DNA of 11,489 bases from Oscillospiraceae bacterium (GTDB lineage Bacteria > Bacillota > Clostridia > Oscillospirales > Oscillospiraceae), in assembly GCA_016287555.1 (NCBI GenBank), contig JAEFAK010000042.1:1-11489 (forward strand), read 5' to 3'. This document shows, in pieces, positions 6,067 to 11,489 of the stretch; position 1 is the stretch's first letter; every line of letters starts with the position of its first letter. The notes beneath the pieces were generated by a model. The model searched no databases and was not told where the DNA came from. It was given only the letters and a program-made list of their open reading frames with translations. Position numbers and translations under genes: made by a program.

Positions 6067-7512
6067 TCATTTTGCAAGACTGAAGAACAGCCGCCACTCC
6101 GTCCAGTGCGCTTCCTTTGCGGTCTCGATGATATGATCGGCCGCTTTTTCGGCTCTCTCCGCGTTTTCGGGCGAGTTTTCGGCGAGGAAGCGCAGCGGCG
6201 CGACCGCCTCCGGTCCGAGACCCTGCAGATAATCGACGTCGCAGGTCGCGACGCGGCCGCCCATATAGGCGTTGACGTTGTAGCTCGCGATGAATCGGGC
6301 AGGATTTGAGTAATTGAAGCCTATCCATGCGGCGAGGCAGACGGCAAAGAAGACCGGGAAGAAGCGAAGCCGCGGCCGCCAGAGCTTCACCGTCGCGAGC
6401 AGGAGGCCTGTCGCGATGAGCGCTATGCCGACGAGCGTCCCGAGGCGCAGCATCGAAAGGCCGTACTCGCCGATGTACAGCGACATGCGCCACACGGCGG
6501 AGACGAGGATCACGGCCGTCAGCGCCGTGAGCAGAAGCGCCGCCCAGCGGACGAGAGCTCCGCCCCTGTCGCGCCGCATGAAGACGGCGGAAGCGAGCAC
6601 GGCGGCGGCGTTTATCAGCGCGACGGCGACGAGCTGGAAAAAGCCCGTCCTCGCATATTCGGCGAAGCCGCCCTGCATGCGGGCCGTCTCGCGGCCGCCG
6701 AACAGGAAAGCAATCTGGATGAACACGAAGATCGCGTAGACGACGTCGAGCAGGATGATGACTATCGCAAACGGAGCAGCTGGAGCGCCCGTGCGCGCCT
6801 TTTCGGGCGCTTCGGCCTTCGGCCTCGGCCTGGCCAGATACCACAGCGCGGAGAATATCATCAGCATGTACGTTACCGTCCGGAAGACGTTCCAGACGGT
6901 GCGGGGGACGTTCAGCGTCACGAGCCAATCCGCCACGCTGTCGAACAGGCCGCCGAAGACGGCGTCGGCCGAGCTCAGCAGCGCTATGACAACGGCGAGC
7001 ACGGGGATGGCGGTGGCTATGCCTATGAGCACGGCGAGCGTCCTGCCGCGGTTTTTCCCGCCGGCGGAGCCGAGCGCGCGGAAGGGCTTATCGAAGTTTC
7101 TGAAAATGGCCTTGAAAAACTGCCCTATAGTATTCGGAACGACCTGCCATCTGTCGAGCCCGAAGCGGTCCTTCCCCGCCATTCGGGCAAGGCCCATCGC
7201 CCCGGTGATCCAGCAGGCGGCGAGGTTGAGAAGGCCGAGAGGCTGGTTGGAGAATATCGCGCACGAGAGCGCCGTCAGCGCGGACGCGGCCATGAGCAGG
7301 ACGGATACGACGTCGCGCCGGGCGTTTTTCCCGAGGTACCAGTCGCCGACGGCGAGCAGGCCCAGCCCGAACAGGGCCGCGCCGGCGCCGGGGGTAAAAT
7401 AAGTATCGAGTATGCGCAGGAACCCGAAGACGTGCGCAAAAAGCGCAGCAAGGACGAGCGAAAGGCCGAGGGCGACCCATTCGCGCCAGGTAAAGACTAT
7501 CTTCTTATTCAT
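6067..7512 (-). CDS. DUF4173 (DUF4153-type) polytopic membrane protein
   Basis: The protein has 481 residues with about ten to eleven hydrophobic helices. The order is four helices at about 12-110, a loop with conserved-looking charged and aromatic residues (RWQVVPNTIGQFFKAIFRNF, 121-140), helices at 157-180 and 207-228, and a basic proline/alanine-rich loop at 229-246. Then comes the signature part: EYARTGFFQLVAVALIN at 285-301 and YIGEYGLSMLRLGT at 346-359, which are hallmark segments of DUF4173 proteins. After the last helix (about 383-400) an extracytoplasmic or cytoplasmic tail (YNVNAYMGG...DVDYLQGLG, 411-433) with charged helices ends the protein. The ATG at 7512 follows an AAGGGA site and lies 11 bp after the XRE gene. 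The family has no assigned biochemical activity. Its placement after a DUF2975 protein and a YozG-like regulator suggests a joint role in membrane sensing or homeostasis. Confidence 0.86.
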   Translation of the reverse strand: MNKKIVFTWREWVALGLSLVLAALFAHVFGFLRILDTYFTPGAGAALFGLGLLAVGDWYLGKNARRDVVSVLLMAASALTALSCAIFSNQPLGLLNLAACWITGAMGLARMAGKDRFGLDRWQVVPNTIGQFFKAIFRNFDKPFRALGSAGGKNRGRTLAVLIGIATAIPVLAVVIALLSSADAVFGGLFDSVADWLVTLNVPRTVWNVFRTVTYMLMIFSALWYLARPRPKAEAPEKARTGAPAAPFAIVIILLDVVYAIFVFIQIAFLFGGRETARMQGGFAEYARTGFFQLVAVALINAAAVLASAVFMRRDRGGALVRWAALLLTALTAVILVSAVWRMSLYIGEYGLSMLRLGTLVGIALIATGLLLATVKLWRPRLRFFPVFFAVCLAAWIGFNYSNPARFIASYNVNAYMGGRVATCDVDYLQGLGPEAVAPLRFLAENSPENAERAEKAADHIIETAKEAHWTEWRLFFSLAK

Positions 7513-7523
7513 ATCGTTTTCCC

Positions 7524-7727
7524 TTACTTCCTGAATTCGAGGATGTCGCCGGGCTGGCAGTCCAGCTCGCGGCAGATGGCCTCCAGCGTTCCGAACCTGA
7601 TGGCGCGGGCCTTCCCAGTTTTCAGAACGGAGAGATTTGCAGGTGTTATGTCAACCTTAGCCGCAAGCTCGTTCAGCCCGATCTTGCGCTTGGCCATGAC
7701 GACGTCGAGATTAACTACGATAGGCAT
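7524..7727 (-). CDS. Small XRE-family regulator, YozG-like
   Basis: This 67-residue protein is a single Cro/CI-type helix-turn-helix domain. It has the form MPIVVNLDVVMAKRKIGLNELAAK, then a recognition region ITPANLSVLKTGKARAIRFGTLEAI, and an end CQPGDILEF typical of the very short YozG-like group. With no ligand or dimer extension, it probably acts as a small DNA-binding dimer. The ATG at 7727 is preceded by GAGGTGGG, which overlaps the stop codon of the DUF2975 gene (9 bp between the two frames), so translation is likely coupled. Such regulators are regularly paired with DUF2975 membrane proteins. A likely target is the operon's own promoter, where palindromes lie at 8302-8317 and 8361-8379; that link is inference. 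Confidence 0.92.
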   Translation of the reverse strand: MPIVVNLDVVMAKRKIGLNELAAKVDITPANLSVLKTGKARAIRFGTLEAICRELDCQPGDILEFRK

Positions 7728-7736
7728 GGTCCCACC

Positions 7737-8288
7737 TCATATCACGAGGTCGTTGTCCTCCTTGAGCTCGGCAGCGCGGGCAAAGAGCGCTGCGGCGACG
7801 AGGAGGAGCAGACCCGCTATGACGAAAACGGGAATGAAAAACGTCGTATACGAGACTATCGGCGCTACCGATTTTGTTATGACGAGGTTTATGATCAGGC
7901 GGACGGCCGACGCGGCGGCTATCAGGAAGCAGAAGACGCCGGCGCGCACGACGGCGGTCACGTTACCGCGGACGAAAAGCCTGCCCTCGGAGAGGTTCTT
8001 CATGACCGTCCTCGCCTGCCAGAGGATGACCGCGGCGCAGACGCCGCAAAACAGCATGAACCAGGCCAGCACCGTCCTCCAAACGTCTCCTCCGCCGAAC
8101 AGGACCTTCCACGCCTCGAGGACCGCCCTGAAGCTGTAGCTCGGCCTTATGGCGTAGGTCCAGGCAAGCATGGCGCGTATCCCCGTCAGATACGGGACGT
8201 AAAAGAGCAGGGCCAGCATGAGGATAAAGACGACCGTCACTATCCACTGAAGGACCTTTGCGAGTTTCTCCGCAGTCTCTGCTTTCAT
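7737..8288 (-). CDS. DUF2975 family four-helix membrane protein
   Basis: The protein has 183 residues with four predicted membrane helices (about 13-34, 70-92, 112-136, 149-172). A cytoplasmic loop reads VMKNLSEGRLFVRGNV (95-110), the region with the L-x-x-G-x-x-F-x-x-N pattern seen in DUF2975 proteins. The end RAAELKEDNDLVI matches the family's usual ELKEENDLTI-type tail. The ATG at 8288 has a GGAGG site with 7-nt spacing. It is the first gene of the operon with the YozG-like regulator and DUF4173. The function is unknown. Pairing with a tiny XRE protein suggests that the membrane protein controls or is controlled by that regulator. Confidence 0.92.
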   Translation of the reverse strand: MKAETAEKLAKVLQWIVTVVFILMLALLFYVPYLTGIRAMLAWTYAIRPSYSFRAVLEAWKVLFGGGDVWRTVLAWFMLFCGVCAAVILWQARTVMKNLSEGRLFVRGNVTAVVRAGVFCFLIAAASAVRLIINLVITKSVAPIVSYTTFFIPVFVIAGLLLLVAAALFARAAELKEDNDLVI

Positions 8289-8301
8289 TGTTTTTCCTCC
8301 G

Positions 8302-8317
8302 TACGGTACGTATCGTA
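8302..8317. promoter_or_regulatory. Candidate operator: near-palindrome in the 5' leader of the DUF2975 operon
   Basis: TACGGTACGTATCGTA is a 16-bp inverted repeat with two symmetric mismatches, centred on TAC|GTA. It spans about +2 to +17 of the predicted transcript, between the -10 and the GGAGG site. A perfect palindrome CCGTACGG (8299-8306) overlaps it and the ribosome binding site. A repressor bound here would block initiation. The YozG-like protein is the obvious candidate, by inference only. Confidence 0.5.
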
Positions 8318-8325
8318 TTGCCCGA

Positions 8326-8354
8326 ATGATAACACCCGCTTACGCATTTGTCAA
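8326..8354 (-). promoter_or_regulatory. Strong sigma-A promoter of the DUF2975-HTH-DUF4173 operon
   Basis: On the - strand, TTGACA (8354-8349, perfect -35), a 17-bp spacer, and TATCAT (8331-8326) preceded by TGT form an extended -10 promoter. The predicted start is near 8319, leaving a leader of about 31 nt. This is the closest match to consensus in the window, so the operon probably needs repression. Confidence 0.88.
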
Positions 8355-8360
8355 TAATTT

Positions 8361-8379
8361 ATTATCGTTTTTCGATAAT
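8361..8379. promoter_or_regulatory. Inverted repeat upstream of the -35 box
   Basis: ATTATCG and CGATAAT are separated by five T, an exact 7-bp inverted repeat ending 6 bp upstream of the -35 element in otherwise AT-rich DNA. It could be a second operator, since it shares the half-site TATCGT with the leader palindrome at 8302-8317, or a minor stem near the lon terminator. There is no direct evidence for binding. Confidence 0.35.
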
Positions 8380-8396
8380 TTTTTATTAAATTGCAG

Positions 8397-8433
8397 AAAA
8401 AGACCGCAGGATACGGATCCTGCGGTCTTTTTT
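8397..8433 (-). terminator. Rho-independent terminator of lon
   Basis: A 16-bp perfect stem (8397-8412 with 8417-8432, loop ACGG) has its core AGACCGCAGGAT ending in a T5 tract on the - strand, 13 bp past the lon stop codon. A T6 tract on the other side makes it symmetric, but no + strand gene enters it. Confidence 0.93.
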
Positions 8434-8445
8434 CGGTTCAATCGG

Positions 8446-10809
8446 TCAGTTCGCCTTGCCTTTTCCTTCGATCGCCGAGAAATCGAGCGCGAAGTCGAGT
8501 ATCTTGTCGATGTGGTCCGTCGTCACGAAGTTGAGCGCGCGGCGCACGTTCGGGTCTATCTCCTCAAGATCCGACTCGTTGTCGGCCGGGATGATGACCG
8601 TCTTGACCCCGCTGCGAAGGGCGGCCATGGTCTTTTCCTTGAGCCCGCCTATGGGCAGGATGCGGCCGCGGAGCGTTATCTCCCCCGTCATGGCGATATC
8701 GCGCCGGACGGGAGCGCCGGAGAGAGCGCTTATGAGCGCTATGGTTATCGTTATGCCGGCGGAGGGGCCGTCCTTGGGCGTGGCGCCCTCGGGGACGTGG
8801 ATATGGATATCCTTCGTCTTGTAGAATTCCGGGTCTATGGGGAGCTTGTCGGCCCTGCTGCGGATATAGCTGACGCCCGCGCGGGCGGATTCCTTCATGA
8901 TGTCGCCGAGGTTGCCGGTGAGCTCGAGCTTGCCGGAGCCGGGCATGACGTTCACCTCGACGTCGAGCGTCTCGCCGCCGACGCTGGTCCATGCGAGGCC
9001 TCTGACAAGGCCGACCTCGTCGGTAAGGCGCGCGGCCTCAGGCTTGTACTTTCTCGGGCCGAGGAACTCCTCGAGCATCGCGTGAGTGACGGTCAGGCTC
9101 TTTCTGTCCTCGTCGATGAACTTCAGCACCGCCTTGCGGCACAGCGCGGCGATCTCGCGCTCAAGTATGCGCACGCCGGATTCGCGCGTCCAGCCCGCGA
9201 TGAGCTCGCGCAGCACCCCGTCGGATATGCGCAGCTGCGAGGCCTTTATCCCATGGGCGCGGCGCTGCTTCGGCAGCAGGTGGCGCTTGGCGATCTGGAG
9301 CTTTTCCTCATCGGTATAGCTCGTCAGCTCGATGACCTCCATCCTGTCGAGCAGGGCGGGAGGAATGGTCGCTGTCGTGTTGGCCGTCGTTATGAAGAGC
9401 ACGCCCGAAAGGTCGTAGGGCAGCTCGAGATAATGGTCGCGGAATGTCGAGTTCTGCTCGATATCCAGCGCCTCGAGGAGCGCTGCGGAGGGGTCTCCCC
9501 TGTAATCGCTGCCGAGCTTGTCTATCTCGTCGAGCAGGAGGAGCGGATTGCTGGAGCCCGCCTGCGCGACGGCGCTTATTATCCTGCCGGGCATGGCGCC
9601 GACGTAGGTCTTCCTGTGGCCGCGGATCTCGGCCTCGTCGTGCACGCCGCCGAGAGAGATGCGCGCGAGCTTGCGCCCGAGCGCGCGGGCGACGGACATG
9701 CCTATGGACGTCTTGCCCGTCCCCGGAGGGCCGACGAGGCAGAGTATGGAGCCCTTCGCCTCGGGGGCGTACTGCTTGACGGCGACGAATTCAACGATGC
9801 GCTTTTTGACCTTTTCAAGGCCGTAGTGGTCCTTGTCGAGTATCTTTCTGGTCAGCTCGACGTCGGCCCGCTCCTCGGTCTTTTTGTTCCACGGGAGCGA
9901 CAGGCAGGTGTCGAGATAATTGCGGCCGACGGACGCCTCGGAGGAGCCGTAGGGCTGCTTCATCATGCGGTCGAGCTCCTTATGGAGCTTTTCGCGCACG
10001 AAGTCGGGCGCGTCGAGCTCGTCGATGCGCTTGGCGTATTCCTGCTCCTCGGTCATCTCGTCGGGCTCGCCGCCGAGCTCCATCTGAATGGTGCGTATCT
10101 GCTCGCGCAGGATGCTCTCGCGCTGGTGGCCCATCATGCGGTCGCGCGTCTTGGCGCGGATCTGCATCTCTATCTTGAGCACTTCGAGCTCGTCGAGCAG
10201 GATGTTGTTAAGTTTTTCCAGCCTGCGCAGCGGGCGCGGCTCATCGAGTATCTCCTGCTTGTGGGCGTGCTTCATATAGATGTTCTGCGCGATGTAATCG
10301 GCCAGATAGCCGGGCTCGTCGCGGGTATTGACCGTCGGCGCGAGCTCGGGCGAGACGGAGGGCGCGAGCTCGATATACCGCTCGATGAGGCTGCGCGTCT
10401 GGCGCAGGAGCGCTTCGAGCTTGTCCCCGGCGCGGGTCGGCGCGACCTCGGGTATCTTATCGACCTCAGCCACGAAGTACGGGTCCGTCGAGCGCAGCTC
10501 GACGAGCCTTGCGCGCGTTTCGCCTTCGACGAGGGCGCGCACGCCTCCCGTCGGTGTGCGCAGTATCTGGCGGACGCTGCATATCGTCCCGATGACGTAG
10601 AGGTCCTCAAGCTCCGGCCGCTCGATCTCCGGCTCGCGCTGGGCGAGCAGGAACACGCGCCTGCCGCCCGTCATGGCGGCCTCCATGGCGGCGACCGAGA
10701 TGGGGCGCTCTATATCGAAGTTGAGCAGCATCCCCGGGAAAGCCGAGACGCCCCTCATGGGGATCATCGGCATGATCTCTGTTTTTACTGTATCTACGTT
10801 CATATTCAT
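8446..10809 (-). CDS. lon: ATP-dependent protease La (LonA)
   Basis: This soluble cytoplasmic hexameric AAA+ serine protease degrades misfolded and regulatory proteins. From the ATG at 10809 it has 787 residues, the normal LonA length; an ATG at 10803 is an alternative. Residues here count from 10809. The N-terminal substrate-binding domain starts with MPMIPMRGVSAFPGM (13-27). A helical, coiled-coil-rich part follows at about 206-290 (RLEKLNNILLDELEVL and on). The AAA+ module has Walker A GPPGTGKT at 360-367, EIRGHRKTYVGAMPG at 394-408, Walker B LLLLDEIDK at 423-431, and a likely arginine finger in LLDRMEV (R489). The protease domain has the catalytic serine in PKDGPSAG (S683) and the catalytic lysine in GGLKEK (K726), spaced 43 residues apart as in E. 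coli Lon. All active residues are present. No good ribosome binding site precedes the start; a terminator-like hairpin lies just upstream, and clpX ends 67 bp before. Confidence 0.97.
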   Translation of the reverse strand: MNMNVDTVKTEIMPMIPMRGVSAFPGMLLNFDIERPISVAAMEAAMTGGRRVFLLAQREPEIERPELEDLYVIGTICSVRQILRTPTGGVRALVEGETRARLVELRSTDPYFVAEVDKIPEVAPTRAGDKLEALLRQTRSLIERYIELAPSVSPELAPTVNTRDEPGYLADYIAQNIYMKHAHKQEILDEPRPLRRLEKLNNILLDELEVLKIEMQIRAKTRDRMMGHQRESILREQIRTIQMELGGEPDEMTEEQEYAKRIDELDAPDFVREKLHKELDRMMKQPYGSSEASVGRNYLDTCLSLPWNKKTEERADVELTRKILDKDHYGLEKVKKRIVEFVAVKQYAPEAKGSILCLVGPPGTGKTSIGMSVARALGRKLARISLGGVHDEAEIRGHRKTYVGAMPGRIISAVAQAGSSNPLLLLDEIDKLGSDYRGDPSAALLEALDIEQNSTFRDHYLELPYDLSGVLFITTANTTATIPPALLDRMEVIELTSYTDEEKLQIAKRHLLPKQRRAHGIKASQLRISDGVLRELIAGWTRESGVRILEREIAALCRKAVLKFIDEDRKSLTVTHAMLEEFLGPRKYKPEAARLTDEVGLVRGLAWTSVGGETLDVEVNVMPGSGKLELTGNLGDIMKESARAGVSYIRSRADKLPIDPEFYKTKDIHIHVPEGATPKDGPSAGITITIALISALSGAPVRRDIAMTGEITLRGRILPIGGLKEKTMAALRSGVKTVIIPADNESDLEEIDPNVRRALNFVTTDHIDKILDFALDFSAIEGKGKAN

Positions 10810-10816
10810 AGTCTTG

Positions 10817-10864
10817 AAAAAACGCGCGGCCTCCGGCCCAGAACGAAATCCGGGCCGGGGCCGC
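10817..10864 (-). terminator. Terminator-like hairpin between clpX and lon (possible attenuator)
   Basis: On the - strand GCGGCC plus CCGGCCC pair with their complements (10826-10831 with 10859-10864, and 10833-10839 with 10852-10858), giving 13 GC pairs with one bulged base and a 12-nt loop. After three bases (GCG) come six T (10822-10817). It starts 12 bp past the clpX stop and ends 7 bp before the lon ATG. It could terminate clpX mRNA or control how much transcription reaches lon. Confidence 0.75.
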
Positions 10865-10876
10865 AATGGTCTTCTT

Positions 10877-11489
10877 TTATTCTCCGGCGGCTTCCGGGAT
10901 AGTCTTTCTTATCACCTGCGGTGCGGCCCCATCGTTGACGCAGTCCACGTCGACTATGACGCGCTCGATGCCGCCGTCGGACGGGACGGCATACATGACG
11001 TCCGTCATTATCTTTTCGGTAATGCTGCGAAGTCCGCGCGCGCCGATCTCCATTTCGATCGCCTTGTCCGCGATCGCGGCGAGCGCGCCGTCCGTGAATT
11101 CGAGCTCCACGCCGTCATACGAGAGCAGGGTCTTATACTGCTTGGTGATGGCGTTTTTCGGCTCCGTCATGACGCGGATGAGGTCCTCTCGGGAGAGGTT
11201 CCTGAGCGGCGTTATGACGGGGATGCGGCCGCAGAGCTCGGGGATGATGCCGAATTTCATGAGATCGTGCGACTGGATATGAGTCAGGATCTCACCGACG
11301 TCCTTCTCCTCCTTGCGCTTGATCTCCGCACCGAAGCCGATGGTCTTCCTGTTCATTCTGTCCTCGATTATCTTTTCTATTCCGGCAAATGCTCCGCCGC
11401 AGATAAAAAGGATATTCGTCGTATCGTCCTGAATTAATTCCTGATGCGGATGCTTGCGCCCGCCCTGCGGCGGGACGTTGGCGATGGTG
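10877..11489 (-). CDS. clpX: ATP-dependent Clp protease ATP-binding subunit ClpX, C-terminal part
   Basis: ClpX is the AAA+ unfoldase that feeds tagged substrates into ClpP. The 203 C-terminal residues are visible; the zinc-binding domain and Walker motifs lie beyond the window edge. Seen in order are IANVPPQGGRKHPHQ, the segment following Walker B; DTTNILFICGGAF, the sensor-1 strand; RKTIGFGAEI, which contains the IGF tripeptide that docks on ClpP (about 11341-11333); PELCGRIPVITPL with the arginine finger; and EIGARGLRSI, the sensor-2 region. The usual FIGR appears here as LCGR. The presence of the IGF loop means the protein is built to work with ClpP, although clpP is not in view. It is followed by a hairpin and then lon, an order common in Bacillota. 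Confidence 0.96.
   Translation of the reverse strand, partial: TIANVPPQGGRKHPHQELIQDDTTNILFICGGAFAGIEKIIEDRMNRKTIGFGAEIKRKEEKDVGEILTHIQSHDLMKFGIIPELCGRIPVITPLRNLSREDLIRVMTEPKNAITKQYKTLLSYDGVELEFTDGALAAIADKAIEMEIGARGLRSITEKIMTDVMYAVPSDGGIERVIVDVDCVNDGAAPQVIRKTIPEAAGE

Noticed and set aside
10810..10866. TTG at 10866 as the start of lon
   Set aside because: It is in the left arm of the terminator-like hairpin, has no ribosome binding site, and the added residues are unlike any Lon N-terminus.
8326..10902. A very long open frame on the + strand opposite lon (858 codons)
   Set aside because: The - strand encodes a complete Lon with all catalytic motifs. The long antisense frame comes from GC-rich codon use, starts inside the AT-rich promoter region and has no ribosome binding site or family likeness.

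Overview
The window looks like chromosomal DNA from a GC-rich member of the Bacillota, probably a gut-type Clostridia (Oscillospiraceae-like). The grounds are the DUF2975 + YozG-like regulator pair, the clpX-lon order, AGGAGG-type ribosome binding sites, use of GTG and TTG starts, and an intergenic modular repeat. The lineage is inferred from gene content, not from a marker gene. No phage, transposase or CRISPR array is visible.

Layout. (1) Positions 1-1582, + strand: the 3' part of an ABC-2 type permease gene overlapping by 4 bp a second permease gene, closed by a strong terminator that the convergent operon can share. (2) Positions 4842-1626, - strand: a three-gene cell-surface glycan operon (GT4 glycosyltransferase, DUF4330 single-pass membrane protein, O-antigen ligase/polymerase-like membrane protein) with a recognisable sigma-A promoter and very tight spacing. 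(3) Positions 4895-5719, + strand: a divergent metallo-beta-lactamase-fold hydrolase with its own promoter. (4) Positions 5724-5935: a non-coding patch made of short 18-nt spacers separated by TAATGAA/TTCATTA motifs, then a symmetric bidirectional terminator. (5) Positions 6055-5937, - strand: tRNA-Cys(GCA) with encoded CCA and an extended -10 promoter. (6) Positions 8354-6067, - strand: an operon of a DUF2975 membrane protein, a 67-residue XRE regulator and a DUF4173 polytopic membrane protein, behind a near-consensus promoter with palindromic operator candidates. (7) Positions 11489-8446, - strand: the 3' part of clpX, a terminator-like hairpin, and complete lon (ATP-dependent protease La) with its own terminator.

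How the genes work together: clpX and lon are protein quality-control ATPases. The GT4-DUF4330-ligase trio probably builds or exports a surface polysaccharide. The DUF2975-HTH-DUF4173 trio has the look of a self-regulated membrane-sensing unit of unknown function. The two permeases would need an ATPase that must lie upstream of the window. The parts least explained by known families are the DUF2975/HTH/DUF4173 operon with its operator, the modular repeat, and the hairpin sitting just before the lon start codon.
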